A program made the translations under genes and the position numbers. From assembly GCF_023101765.2 (NCBI RefSeq), contig NC_064234.1:5146001-5210000 (forward strand): a stretch of DNA of 64,000 nucleotides, given 5' to 3'. The stretch is from Spodoptera frugiperda (taxonomy: Eukaryota; Arthropoda; Insecta; Lepidoptera; Noctuidae). Positions within the stretch are counted from its first letter, which is position 1. Each line of letters starts with the position of its first letter. The notes under the pieces are model-generated. The model saw only the letters and a list, made by a program, of their open reading frames with translations, had not been told where the DNA came from and made no database searches. This document shows, in pieces, positions 11,101 to 22,733 of this stretch.

Positions 11101-13913
11101 CCAAATACAGTTCACCAGAAACCATATCTTACAAACAAATATCTAACAATACTGCTATACCTAAACAAGCATATTTGAACAAAACAGGAGAAGCAAACCC
11201 AATAAATATTACACTTCAATAAAACGAATATACCATTCGCAAACAACTGAAATAAACATGAAAGCAATTTAGTATCGTAAAAATATTCTATTGAACGAAA
11301 TTTAAAGAGTTTCCAATTTCCAATAATATTCGTAGAGAATGCAAGGGTACACGAGATAGGAACTATTATGCAAACAGTCCAACTTGAACGTACGAACAAT
11401 GAACAATTGCAACTTTATGTGAGAACTTCTAACTTTGTCGCTTTAGAAGCGAATTTTGATGTCTCCAGTACTAAAATTTTCCTCATCTTACTCCGCATGG
11501 GTATTATTAAGAATAGTATAGATTTTATTATTAAAAATGTATTCGGCTAAATATTTCAAACTATTAGCGATTAAATCTCAAATAAAAGACACTTTCAGAA
11601 TTTCATTTTCAATCTACTCCTCTTCCAATTTCTAGATCTGTTTTAAAAGTCGAAACTATTGCCATACACTAAAAACCGTTTAATCCAAACGTGTCCTCTA
11701 GTAAAATTTCTAAATCAACATCTCCATGTTCAGTAGTTACTCTTGCGACTATAGCACCATCTATGTCGTTCGTATCATGTACAAAATAATTGTTTTCCTT
11801 CGTATTGGCTATTCTATCATCAGATAAGTCGTAATGTTCTTAGCTCTAGCCAGCTACAACAATATTTACACTTTGATTAAATGTATCTATGTTATCTCTT
11901 TCAATTCCTTTCTAAATAACTGTTTCAATATTGCAAAATTTTAAAAGCAGAGCACAAGCTGTAGTTGTGTGTTATTCTACTTTAATCAAATCAGTAAATT
12001 CTAGAGTTTGCGTGTGAAAACGAGAAAATGAAAGCTTGGTAGTACCGTAGGACGCAAGGTCCCTCCGCCCTTGCTTTAGCCTTGCACTTTGATTAGCCTT
12101 GGTTTTATCAATGCATTTAACCACTGTAAGCACTGCTACAGAATGTTCTAGAACTTCCTTTGGAATAAAATAACTATTTGAAGAGAACGTGACAATTTTT
12201 CTCGCCTTTATTTACCTAACTTTGCTCTTGTAGGGATCAATGTCCCTTTGTATTTTTTTTCTGATATTTGATACTTACTTATACTTTAAATGTCAGCACG
12301 TTTGGCACTTAATTTTATGAACGCCATAACTTGAATCCCAAAGCCTTACTAGTCATCACATTTCAACAACATTGTGCCATGAAAATAAAAATATTACGTT
12401 CATAATATTCTACCATTCGTGGACTCGTGTAACGACCTCAGCACGGCCTTTATTTACAAAGAATTACAACCCATCAACAAGGATAGTTTACGAACACCTT
12501 TCAAGCATTAAATAGTGTTCCTTTATTAGCAGAACTCTGCAAGTTTATCTCGCACGGCATCAGTACCAATAATAATCTTAAAGTACACAAACATCGAAGG
12601 TATGCAGATTTAATCTTGGCGCCGTAACTAGAGAACAAAGAAAATAAAAATGTACTGTAGGATGACACACAAGAAGCCATTAACATCGGTATTGTAAAAT
12701 TATAGTCTATTGAAGCTAAGGATATATACAAAATGTACGCTGCGAAAATTTATGTAAAGGATTCCAATTCAAAACATGTAGAGAATAACTTTATGGACGC
12801 TCACTTCCTCGCTTTCGACAATTTTAACGTTTCGTTTGAAGAAAACAAAGCTATTCGTACTTGAATAAGTAATATCGGAGGTAATACTTGATATCAAATT
12901 CCCCCTTTTGTTCTACATTCGTTCTTATTATTTCCCCGTTGTCGTGGGAACTGCGAATTTCTTGAAGGCACGTGTCTCCCTAAGTAAAAATGAAATGGGT
13001 CGGCCTTTTATCTCTTGATATAATGGAGAGTTTCGTTGCCTTAGTCGCGGGAGATGTTCCCCAAATTAAGACGGATGATACTAGGGCCTTTCATAAATCT
13101 AAGTTGTTTGCTTGAGATCTGTACTGCTGTAGAACATTTGTTGTTCACTGTTTACTCTTGAATATTCGGTTTAATTAAATCTACTGCTGCATTTTACAAG
13201 GATAGTCGTGTTAAGATAGATTGCCGGATAAATAAAGCTCTTTTATTTAAGTAGCAGCCCTACTTTGTTTGGAAGCGTTTCGTTTGCCGCCTACAATTCT
13301 GTCATATCTATCATAATCATCTTCGTCTTCAATACAAAGCAAACGGTAGAAATCTTTTTTCAATCTACAAACTACCTCTTGTACTCCGCCTCTGCAAACA
13401 TGTCGGTGATCGAACAAAGGTGTATCATTGTGTAAACTCTCATAGAGATCCCTTATTAGTTTATCTAGTTGCCACTTTCGTAATGGTTAACGAAGCACTG
13501 TCAAACATAATCAAACTGGTCCCCTTCATAATATATTGTGCCCATATTCGTTGGCACGGTTCTAATAAAAGAATTGTGTTCATTGACTTATGTTGGCCAA
13601 TGTTTGACGCAACTGTATTGAAGTACATCTAATAAGACATAATCCGATATCTTTTGCTCATGCGCTTAGATTTCAAAAGAGTTTGTGACATGTGTGTTAC
13701 ATCTGTAAGCTTTTGAATTCTGGATCTTTTGTCCTTAAACGGTCGCGTAATGATTGTTATGAATCTTGGACGAAACTGACTTAAACTTACAGCATCGTCA
13801 TCGATGACTAATTGCATAAAACTCGTTTTAACTTGTTGCACCATGTGTTTTAATTTTTTAATATTTTGTGTCACCTTTTCCTCAACTATTGTAAATTCAT
13901 TGATATTTCTTAT
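8172..13913. other. noncoding DNA, no gene recognised
   Basis: AT-rich sequence with scattered short open frames (all under about 100 codons, none recognisable). The one specific signal is the ecdysone-response-like palindrome at 10478-10490, listed separately. Confidence 0.5.
10478..10490. promoter_or_regulatory. EcR/USP response-element-like palindrome
   Basis: AGGTCGTTGACCT is an inverted repeat of AGGTCA with a 1-bp spacer, the ideal ecdysone response element arrangement (AGGTCA N TGACCT), with one mismatch at the sixth position of the left half. It lies about 12 kb upstream of the EcR-A exon. Autoregulation of EcR by ecdysone is known in insects; a role for this site is inferred. Confidence 0.4.
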
Positions 13914-14656
13914 CGACACCAGCAATTTATACTACGCTAACTCGAAATTAGGAAAAAACTTTTTTTTATGCCAAGTTGCTTAAAATGTGTGTTTACATAC
14001 GTCATAAAAAAATTGAAAGGAAATATGCAAAAATAAGAAAGTTACAAATCTTATAAAACGCTAAGTAAAGGTACTTTTTGAAATCACTCGATTTATATTA
14101 CGCCAACTATTATTAGCGGAGTGTGCGCGGGGATCACTTTGGTCAAAGTCCGTGCAACACTGCACTAACTCATAGTTAGCGTAGTTTAGTGCGTTCGTGT
14201 GTATACTTGTTCGTTTGTAAAATGAACGACTTAGCGACTTTTACATAGTAAATACTTATGTGTTAACGTATTAATTAGTTTATTAATGGTATGTTGACTA
14301 TGTTTTTGTAAGTAAGTACATGTTCTTTATAAAAATATTGAAATATGCATCAGATGATTGATCATGCACTACGACCTCCCGTACTACACTACGCTAACAT
14401 AAGTTAGACGTGTATAAGATGTAAAATTTTTTTGATGAATTACGTTTATATACGGCTAACTTGCGCTAAATCAAAAAATTGAAATAATTAAGGAAATATA
14501 AATATGAGATATTACAATGAATGAATTAAATATTAAGCATACCAAATTTCAAAAAAATATCTTAATTAATGTAAAAGTTATCACGTTTTTCTCTTTAAAC
14601 GCCTCTACTGTAAAGTACGCTTTTTGGACTTAGCGTAGTATAAATTGCTGGTGTCG
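13914..14656. mobile_element. 743-bp non-autonomous DNA transposon with 27-bp perfect TIRs
   Basis: The termini 13914-13940 and 14630-14656 (starting CGACACCAGC and ending GCTGGTGTCG) are exact reverse complements over 27 bp. TTAT flanks both ends (13910-13913 and 14657-14660), consistent with a 4-bp target-site duplication. An inner inverted pair, CTAACT(C/T)AT-GTTAGCGTAGT-like, lies at about 14166-14185 and its mirror at about 14388-14407, centred on the same point as the outer ends. No transposase fragment is recognised, so the superfamily is open. Confidence 0.88.
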
Positions 14657-15889
14657 TTATATAAATAGATATGATAAATACACCCTAATTTATTGCCATA
14701 TTATGGTAATACGTAATTAGGCATTGACAGCTTCGAATTTATGTTAACTAATGTGCACAATTCAAATTTTGCAATACCGATTTGGTTCTAGATACCTACC
14801 AACATACATGAGACGATATTTTTCCAGAACTTTCTCGTCAGTTACGTATTAAGTCTGAACTGTTATATTTAAAATCTCAGCGTGTAGTGAAATCTTTTTC
14901 GTAAAAAGTAGTGGCAGTGTGGCGGACCATCGAGACGGTACGATGCGCCGATAAAATAGCTACGTGATTTCCCCGCGCGGGATCCTCCAATCTTTTCATC
15001 TCTCCCCATCCGCTCGGATCGTCTCGTGTTCCAGCAAAGACGCAGTAAACACACGGACTGTCAGCTGGCGGGAATATCCAACGACTTTACATTCAGACTA
15101 AGTTTAGAAATCGCATTATTGAAGCACTCCCTCGCGGATATAAGTGCCGTATTGCCAGTCTCAAATATCTTGAATAAGGCGAACAGATTTATATAGTTAT
15201 CGTTCCCTGATAGGTTATTTCACTAGATTTTTACTACTATGAAATTCGTTTCTTGTTTGCTATAGTTATTGCTGAAAGCCAATCTTCATTTCTCGCAGAC
15301 AATAAAGTGAAAATGTAGTTTCGTTAGAGAAACGTCCTGATCCTTCATTCGTTCAGTTGCACAAGAATTCTGCATTCGTAATATAAAGTGGGTTGCTTGG
15401 GAATGTCGTTTAACTTCTTTATGTGATGAAAGTTCTGAACGAGACACTCTGTGGGTAAATGGGTGTCCGCTTAATTAAACTATGTCGCACAAGGAGCAAT
15501 TCTTTTTTCGCAATTTACCTGAATTTTAAGTGCCATTCCATAAATTCTTCACAAAAACTTAACGTCGTACCTACACATTTTTAGCGCTCCAAAGTAATAA
15601 ATTTTATGCGACATTCTCTTTAAATTTCATTAATATTACGTAAAAGGCCCACAAACATGGCTATAAGTCCCGTGGGAACTATAACAATTTGCTCGCAATC
15701 ACCTGAGCCCGGTGTCTGCCTACCATGCGCTCAACTCAATAATGCATGAAGCCCGTCAGTCGTCCGCTGCGCCGAACAGACTCTCTAATTACGGCGAACA
15801 ACACAAACGGTTTATTCCCACCTCAGGGCACGGTTATCGAACCCACCACTTAGAAATATTCTATACCTAGATAAACGTATAATATGCAA
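14657..15889. other. noncoding DNA
   Basis: No gene is recognised. A moderately GC-rich patch at about 14910-15060 and the general rise in CG dinucleotides after 15650 lead into the CpG-rich region that follows. Confidence 0.5.
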
Positions 15890-17410
15890 GGCCATTAGTC
15901 TAGCAGTGACGCAATAGCAACAGCACGCCGCTGGCGAGCCAGTGACCTCGCTCAATATATCACACGCCGCTGGTGGGGTCGCACCACTCGTAAATTCTAT
16001 TTCCGCGTCATCGACTATTCTTTAATGCCGCAGCAGTGAACGAGGGCCACGAAGCTTTGCATATAAATATATTGCGAAGCTGCATGAGTCAAATAGTGGT
16101 TGCGCGCCACGCAGGCTGCGACACTACATCAGTGCCATCGAGAGCGAGCTGAATGCGTTCCGGAATGTTCTCAGGATGGCTCGGACCGTCGCCGGCACGT
16201 CCTCGTTCTCTCCATAATACTTTTATATGCGCTAGTATATGTGCTGACCGCACCGAAGATACTTTATACGCGCGTTCTCCGCGTGAACCACCGAACCGCA
16301 CCGGATTTATTTCACAGAATATTTTCTGAGCTCCAGCTCTTGTATAGTACCGCGCATAAATCAGACGATCGCAATCGCGATGACTAGCGACTCCTCGCGA
16401 TGAATATTTTCTGAAAGGAAAATAGAGAACCGAACGATCCCGGTAAGGAACGAGCTAGCACTTACATTCTTTCGATTGCTTTTCGCGTATTTTATTCTAA
16501 CGTTATCGTAATGAGTCATAAAATTTTATTGCTCACGTCGTAAAAGTGAATCTTTGGTTGGGTCTGAAGGTGGGATGCAATGGAGCGGGAACATTGATGT
16601 TATGAGTGTGGGACAAAGCTCACACCGCGACGCTGGCACCGCAGCCGTGCCAATTGTCGAATAACAGAAAGACGCGATTTGAGAAAAATTAGGTGCCGCG
16701 CCACAGGATGCAATTTAGTTTAATGATTACAGTGGCGCCGCTGGTGCTTCGTTTTATTACTTGCAAATGCACTTACATAAATTATTTTGTCTCTTAAATG
16801 TTATCGTTTAAAAGCATTATTATTTATGGAACTAAGAAGAACAGTCAAAGTACAAGGACAATTTGTTTAAGGAAATGAGGTGTGCAAAATATTTCGTCCA
16901 TCATTATATTTGCCGTGCACTTCATAAAGAAGCTGCTTCTAAACCAGCACACTTGCATTCGCTCTGATGAAGCGAAAGTGGTATATCAGGTCAACCTCTA
17001 GACACCCGCTGATGTTTATAGTATAAAATTTAAAAATATCAACTTTCACTGGCTGCAAAAAAGGCGTAAAAAGATGCGGCAACGCAGCGAAACGGTGTCA
17101 GTGGTAACACTTTTATTTTTCCCGTATTTAGAGTATGTTTGCGTATCACTTCCCATGGTGTGGTGAGGTATTACGCATTGAATAGTAACTGATCGATTAC
17201 GTTGTGTTTATGTCTGCGTGAAGAGTTACACGGTGAGAGAAAGCCCGGCGACATTGGGCCGGTATCGGCAGAAGTGGGTTGGTGCAGGCGGCGGCGGCGC
17301 GCGCGCAACTAGGTGAGCGTGTCGAGGTCGTGACGTCACCCGCTTTCTCTGCGCGCGCGTTGTGCAACCACGCCCGCGCCGCTGCTGCGCTGCTCGTTGC
17401 AATCAGCGGC
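15890..17410 (+). promoter_or_regulatory. CpG-rich region, candidate EcR-A promoter and leader exons
   Basis: Dense CG dinucleotides at 15900-16450, 16560-16760 and 17215-17410 stand out from the AT-rich flanks and lie 5-7 kb upstream of the EcR-A exon. TATAAATA occurs at 16062-16069. Two 5' splice-site-like sequences could end noncoding leader exons: CCCG|GTAAGG after 16442 and CTAG|GTGAGC after 17312. Joining the second to 22675 leaves no in-frame ATG between the in-frame stop at 17234-17236 and the ATG at 22734, in keeping with that start. A perfect cAMP-response palindrome TGACGTCA is at 17331-17338. No transcript evidence is available, so start site and exon calls are tentative. Confidence 0.35.
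17331..17338. promoter_or_regulatory. CRE palindrome TGACGTCA
   Basis: An exact 8-bp CREB/ATF consensus inside the CpG-rich candidate promoter region, just downstream of the donor-like site at 17312. A short motif like this can arise by chance; its position is what makes it worth recording. Confidence 0.35.
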
Positions 17411-18072
17411 AATGCACCTTCATGTTGCATTTTGGCCTGACCGATCAATGAACAAAAATGTTCAATCTTATGCAACTCTGTACACCTTGTACTCAATGAA
17501 TGAGTCATTCATTTACTAAGTGTTTCCTTAACATTGCTTATCTTAGCCAGTCACTGCTATACACACAATCCTTAATTACCGACCTGTGGGATACCCACAT
17601 AGCAACGTCATCAAAGAAAGCCTCGTGAATCAGCGATAAACTCACTAATGTGTTATTTTCATTTCTAATGAAATTTCCTTTCCTCAAACAGGTTTAGTAG
17701 TAGATATGGTTATGGCCAACTCTATTAATTCAATTACGTATGTCAAACGTACGTCATCATGTAATTGATTCATAGGAAAGTACCTAACTGTAGGAAACAA
17801 GTTGAATAATATTAGTTTGTCCACGTCGCTTATTTTAGCGGTGTTATCATCTCTATGTGATTCATTACTCTCTATTATATCATTTCTATTTGTAATGGGA
17901 AATTGATCTATCTTATATAGTATCTCATATGTTAGATCGATGATGACTATTTTATACCTACTAGCTATCTCCTTCTTGGAATTGTATTAACCTACAACTG
18001 TTCCTTCCTCTATCTTCTTACTCATCAAGTGTGGTTTCATCTAATTTTAACATATATGTGGACACATCCTTG
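17411..18072. other. noncoding DNA
   Basis: AT-rich; no gene, repeat boundary or clear motif cluster is seen. Confidence 0.5.
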
Positions 18073-18110
18073 TATTTTTACCCGACTGTATCGAGGGTAT
18101 TGTTTTTCAT
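18073..18110 (+). mobile_element. terminal fragment of the ACCCGACTG repeat family
   Basis: TATTTTTACCCGACTG followed by GAGGGTATTGTTTTT matches the left end of the complex repeat at 1556-1595 (TACCCGACTGCG...GAGGGTTATGTTTTTC). Only the end is kept, as a solo fragment. This supports treating that sequence as a real element terminus. Confidence 0.6.
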
Positions 18111-18451
18111 ATTATAGGTACTTATAACAATAATACTAAACCTATCTAGACAGACAGGATTAACATTATTAATGAAACTGTTCTGAATGAGAATTCAAAT
18201 AAAATAACGATTAAGTAAAACAATATTTGTATCAACAAACATGCTGAGTAAAGGACCCTCATAAAACATTTCATACATTGTTTTATTGTTTTGTATAAAA
18301 TACAGATGTACAAAAGATATTACAGTTTCCATAAAAATCATAAACGTTTTGCTTATTTAAATTTACATTTTATGAATAACAGTTTTTTAAAGTATTGCTT
18401 TCTGTATCAAAACATTTACTTGTATTAGTAGTAGGTAACAACTTTAGAAGA
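18111..18451. other. noncoding DNA
   Basis: AT-rich sequence with no recognised feature. Confidence 0.5.
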
Positions 18452-18585
18452 CTTGACACAGGTCGCAGATAGCCTACAGAGAGAGGTAGGTCTCTTCCAA
18501 CTGGCCGATCTAGAAGTCAAGGGGGGAGTGGCCTATATTAATTTATAGACGCCTCGTGGTTGACATGATGACAATGACGTATTCC
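18452..18585 (+). mobile_element. LINE 3'-end fragment
   Basis: AGTCAAGGGGGGAGTGGCCTA followed by GACGCCTCGTGGTTGACATGATGACAATGA resembles the 3' end common to moth LINEs, where a reverse-transcriptase C-terminus runs into GAGGCCTATGT...GTGGACGTC...TGATGATGATG. Only the tail is recognisable and it is diverged. Assignment to a clade is not possible from this stretch. Confidence 0.55.
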
Positions 18586-18754
18586 CGGAATATATCAAGG
18601 ACATTTTAACCATCTACACATGTCATCTTTCTTGTAATACACTATTACTATCAATTTGGCTGTATCTGTTGATTTTTAATGCTATAATCCACTTACTAAT
18701 TTGAAGACACTAAATAACTACAGAATTAAAACCTTATTGCTTCTTAACCTTTAC

Positions 18755-19020
18755 AACATACATACATAACTTCACGCCTGTCTCCCATGGGGGTAGGCAG
18801 AGGCAATGGACCGCCAATTGCTAGGAATCTTACATACCTCTTTCGCTTTATCAAAAATCATTAGTCTTTTCATGAATGCTCGTCGGTTAAGGTTACTTTT
18901 AATTTGGCCCTTCTTTAATATTTTACAAGAACGACAAATAAATTCCACAAAACCATCTCTGATATCGCAATGTATCCATTTGTCCCTTATTTTATCAGAA
19001 ACAAATGTCTGAGTCAACAA
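18755..19020 (-). mobile_element. moth dispersed retroelement tail
   Basis: On the minus strand it reads toward ATTGCCTCTGCCTACCCCCATGGGAGACAGGCGTGAAGTTATG then (TATG)n, a tail shared by lepidopteran SINE/LINE copies. An 82-codon open frame on the same strand (18772-19020) runs into the tail; I do not recognise a domain in it, though it may be the 3' end of an element-encoded frame. The sense strand is inferred from the tail. Confidence 0.6.
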
Positions 19021-20180
19021 AAGCTGGCGAAGGGATTTATTTATACTTAATCTGATATTTGGTTGGACCGATTAGGCACGAGAGGTCACCCTGAGATAAT
19101 CTTGGAGTCCCAGTTAGGATTATACTGTGACCCTCGTGACCACAATTCATTACTCTTGGTTTGTGGCCCAGAATAGTCAGCATGGGACAATAATTATTTA
19201 TTTATTTATTTATTTGCTTCAGGCATCTAAGGCCCATAGAAAAATACTATACATAGATATTACAAACAATTGAATACATAAAATTTTGAATTACATATAA
19301 TTATTGTATCTTTATGCTGATTTTGTATTTGAGTTAAGAAATAAAAGTGATAGAATATACCTATAATGTCATCATCATCATCGACAGCCTGTGAAATGAA
19401 AGGGTTTGCCATAATATTAACGTTTGGCAGGCTAGCTGATGATCATAATTTAAAACATTTTGGCTAATAATGGTGATCAGTCTCTGTCACATGTAGTTCC
19501 TTTTTCTGACTCAACAAAAACTTTTTAACTAACTAATACGGATGAGCTCCAGCTGTATGGTATCATACCAATATCAATAGGAAAAAAACAACTATCCTCA
19601 TAAAATCGATTTTTCGATATCAGCTTTTTATCTGTACATCTAATATCCGTATAGCTCTTTCAATAGGAAATAATTTGTCATTAGAAATAAGTGGGGTCAA
19701 TAACCTGTGACAAATATGGCTCGAAGTAAATTACTTACAATACGGTCTGAAATGACGTTCATAATATGTACTAACTATGTATAATAAACCTGATCAATCA
19801 GTTGGTTGAAATTATCTACCTACTATAATAATCCTAATTATACGTAGGTATACAGAAATAAGCTTGTACTTACAATATATAAATATCATAATTATAGATA
19901 ATCAATGAATATCCTATAGTAAATACTTGGTATATACTACAAAAACACATTAACGTATTATATTTCCTACTTATTTTCCCCGCCGATATTCCCACGGGAT
20001 CAGGACCTATTCAAGAAAAATATTTTAAATTCTCCTCAAGCAAACCCATAGGAAGAAAAGCAAGTATACGAGTAAAACAAAGCAGAGTCACACTTCATCC
20101 GCCTTCAAATAACACAACACAAGTAATACCAAGAAAGCAAATTCCGTTTAAAACTTATACGAAAACACATCACACTATAA
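19021..20180. other. noncoding DNA with small simple repeats
   Basis: Holds a (TTTA)n run at 19191-19214 and a short (ATC)n run near 19370-19383. Otherwise AT-rich with no gene recognised. Confidence 0.55.
19191..19214. repeat. (TTTA)n microsatellite
   Basis: About six uninterrupted TTTA units. The sequence that follows, from TGCTTCAGGCATC, may be part of an old retroelement tail, but I cannot place it. Confidence 0.85.
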
Positions 20181-20480
20181 AACCATGTATCCATTTTACG
20201 ATCCACACAAAGCAGCAAAGCACGGACAATTGTTAACATCCCGGGATTGCCGTCATCCCGGAGCGATCCCGGCAAATCCCGGGACGCTGCGGTTTATTAC
20301 CTCTATCCTGATACTCCAACTAGATTTACTATCTTGTTTGCTGGAATTTAATCTCGGTGACCAAGGCGATGCACTGGTAATTAGAGCGAGGCGTAATTGT
20401 GGCATGGGATTATTGATGGGGATTAGGATAATTAAGTGGGGATTCATTTTAGAGGTGATATTTCTGTCTTACTGGTTTAT
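20181..20480 (+). promoter_or_regulatory. candidate conserved enhancer 2.2 kb upstream of the EcR-A exon
   Basis: A GC-balanced island in AT-rich DNA. It contains two GGATTA (Otx/bicoid-type) sites at 20407-20412 and 20420-20425, TAATTA at 20378-20383, TTAAGTG (NK2-type) at 20432-20438, and a strong stem-loop at 20239-20284. Tight packing of homeodomain motifs is typical of developmental enhancers. A 102-codon open frame crosses it but looks coincidental. Function is inferred. Confidence 0.4.
20239..20284. repeat. GC-rich stem-loop
   Basis: TCCCGGGATTGCCG (20239-20252) pairs with CGGCAAATCCCGGGA (20270-20284), giving 14 bp with one bulged A around a 17-nt loop. Two further TCCCGG copies lie in the loop or next to it. 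It is unusual in composition for this window. Confidence 0.8.
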
Positions 20481-21099
20481 ATCTATTTTGTAAAGTATAT
20501 ATAGGTTCAGTATGACGCGCATGATAGCTCAAATGCTGCACTTTCTTGAAAAACTATAAGCGTAAAATTGTACTTATTCTAAAGATGTAATACAATTTTT
20601 AAAAGAGTCAAATAATGTTATTTAAATACCGTGACTAAATAAAAATTCTATAAAAATAAAAAATCTTTTTAATGTCTGTAACTGGTGACTGGATCATTAT
20701 TTAATTATAATAAAGGTCACATAACATGATAATCTTCACTTTGGGAAACCCATCTGGTAGATTTGTAGGAAATGGTTAGATAAAAACATTAGCAGACTTT
20801 CCGTGTAGACACATTAAAAAGTTTAATGAACATATTTAAATAATATAGGTGTATCAGCTATGTTTTTTAATTTATTCATGACAGTTAAGTTTACAATAGG
20901 ATTATATACAACTCAAATGAAAAACTCCACTAACAATGAGATTCTTGGAATAAAAGAAGAGAGACAGGAAACAGTTAAATTGTATTTTTCCATCTTTCTT
21001 TTGCTCAAAATGATTTTCTTTGTACGTTTAAAGAGTCGAAGTCAATTCAATCTTACCAACATTAATTCAAGAGAAACAAGTTATTGTTTCTAGGAATTA
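20481..21099. other. noncoding DNA
   Basis: AT-rich; nothing recognised other than a lone AAAGGTCA at 20712-20719. Confidence 0.5.
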
Positions 21100-21101
21100 T
21101 A

Positions 21102-21787
21102 AAGGGTGTCCCAACAAGAACGCAAGATTTAAATTTTAAATAAAACGCAGATATTTTTAAAAAAATCGTGAAAGCTTTATAATATCGTAAAGTAGAGAGT
21201 ATGAGGTTATCTATGGAACATACATCGGGCAGATGGCTGCCGCTGGTTTGCTGAAACATACGCGATCTTTCAATGAAATTTTCAATGACCGTTTTGCATA
21301 AATGCTGCGGTATTTCATTAATACAGCGTCCAATTTCCTTTTAAGACTTGAGTCGTCGTCGGCTTATTCGCATAAACCATCGACTTTAAGAAACCCCAAA
21401 GAAAAAAGTCTAATGGTGATAAATCACATGATCTAGGCGGCCAATTCTGGTCTCCAAAACGTAAAATAATACGACCGGGACATGACTGATGCAACAATTC
21501 AATTGTTTCTCTGGTTGTATGACATGTGGCGCTATCTTGTTGAAACCACATGCCTTCCAAATCCATTTCTTCAATTCGAGGTACGAAAAGACTGGTTATC
21601 ATTTTACGATACCGAACACCATGATTGACTGTTTGCGCTTGACCTGGCTCATTTTTAATCGTGTAGCGCTCCATTTTTACTAACCTCGTACCTTATACTA
21701 ACAAAAAATAACACTTGTTCAAATGTCAAACAATGATACTTCGAATGGCGCCAAATTTAAATCTTGCGTTCTTATTGGGACACCCGT
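21102..21787 (-). mobile_element. Tc1/mariner element, DD41D type, internally deleted
   Basis: Terminal inverted repeats start GGGTGTCCCA and match over 33 bp with one mismatch (21104-21136 and 21753-21785). TA flanks both ends (21100-21101 and 21788-21789), the mariner target duplication. At about 686 bp the element is roughly half the usual 1.3 kb. It keeps only the C-terminal half of the transposase, read on the minus strand, so the N-terminal DNA-binding half and the first catalytic Asp are gone. Confidence 0.93.
21140..21674 (-). pseudogene. truncated, frameshifted mariner transposase
   Basis: A DDE/D transposase remnant that would have cut and joined the element's inverted repeats in the nucleus. 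The main frame (21674 down to about 21340) has GVRYR at residues 19-23, FQQDSATCHT with the second catalytic Asp (residue 47), the WPPRSCDLSPLD block with the third Asp (residue 89) and FFLWG. Forty-one residues separate the two Asp, which places it in the DD41D (rosa/Visitor-like) group of Tc1/mariner. An extra base in the CC at 21337-21338 (plus strand) shifts the frame; the C-terminal part then continues open on the same strand through a TSGSHLPDVC motif and into the inverted repeat. The N-terminal HTH region and the first Asp are deleted. It cannot make active enzyme. Confidence 0.9.
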
Positions 21788-21789
21788 TA

Positions 21790-22674
21790 CTTCCCTTTTC
21801 TCTTAGGATGAATATAATTTCCAGATGACTAGTACTTACGTCAAGTAGCCAATTATAATATGCAGAATTCGCCCACTACTCTCAGTTGAACAACGTCTCA
21901 AGAAGTCTGCAAGGCTTTTGCATTTATTATTTGCATAAATTGTGAAAATAAATTAGTTTCTGCAAATAAATAAGGTTTTTGTTTATTTCGCTTCATATTT
22001 TTTTGCGGATTTTCTAATGCTCGTGCCATTTTCAGTGATGTTATAAGCAAACGCAATATGATCTATCCTACCATTTAGCATCTCATTAATTTTATCAGTA
22101 GCATGAGGACTATAGCTAATCCCCTTATGTAGAGGAGCGCCATATTGCTCATCAGTGGACTATCACGTACTTCGTGATGTAAAACTGGCCCTGACTCCTC
22201 AAACAATTGTCACTCAATCACACAAGCTCTTGAACAAACTTTCTATTCACCTACAAATCCCTTTGTTGCCAAACCGACACTGTTTATCTTCGATGAGATC
22301 AAAGATTGCAGCCTGAGAACTATACTGTTCGGACTTCGATTGTTACTCTTGTAACAATGACCTGAGATAAGCTGCTAAAGTATCGTCTGTCTATTTAATT
22401 TGGAACGCGGTTGATTGATTTGATGTGGTATACTTTTTGATGATGAGTAATACATAGTAACCGATGCTTTGTATATCTGTTACGTCTGTAATAGTAGGTG
22501 GCAAACTTTAGAATTAAATATTGCTAGACACCTAAAACTCGTAGTACATCATGAACTATGTTGAATGAGCACAGTTTGAATATAAAATTAGCGATTTTGT
22601 TGTAACGTCCTTTAACAGAATCTTCTATCACTTAGCAACGATGAAATTGTTCTAATCCAAATCTTCTTTCGCAG
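21790..22674. other. noncoding sequence upstream of the EcR-A exon, ending in a 3' splice site
   Basis: AT-rich, with no other gene. It ends in a branch-point-like TCTAAT (22651-22656), a pyrimidine-rich run and CTTTCGCAG at 22666-22674. I read it as intron, which requires a leader exon further upstream. Confidence 0.65.
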
Positions 22675-22733
22675 AAGTGTGGAGTGCGGGCGGCGGGGCC
22701 GGCGGTGGAGGTACAGCATGCGGTAGCAGCGGC
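22675..22733 (+). other. EcR: probable 5' UTR part of the EcR-A exon
   Basis: This stretch lies between the acceptor AG at 22673-22674 and the ATG at 22734. It stays open in the EcR frame and would encode a Gly-rich run, so a longer N-terminus is possible if an upstream exon supplies an in-frame ATG. I favour the ATG at 22734 because the remembered lepidopteran EcR-A proteins start at MDLKHEVAYRG. Confidence 0.6.

Noticed and set aside
16062..16069. TATAAATA as a defined core promoter
   Set aside because: No TCAKTY initiator about 30 bp downstream; kept only as part of the broader candidate region.
17197..17508. 103-codon minus-strand open frame in the CpG-rich region
   Set aside because: Ala/Arg-rich translation of GC-rich noncoding DNA; the plus-strand promoter or leader-exon reading explains the composition better.
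20185..20493. 102-codon open frame on the plus strand
   Set aside because: It crosses a GC stem-loop and homeodomain-motif cluster; composition is not protein-like and both strands are open.
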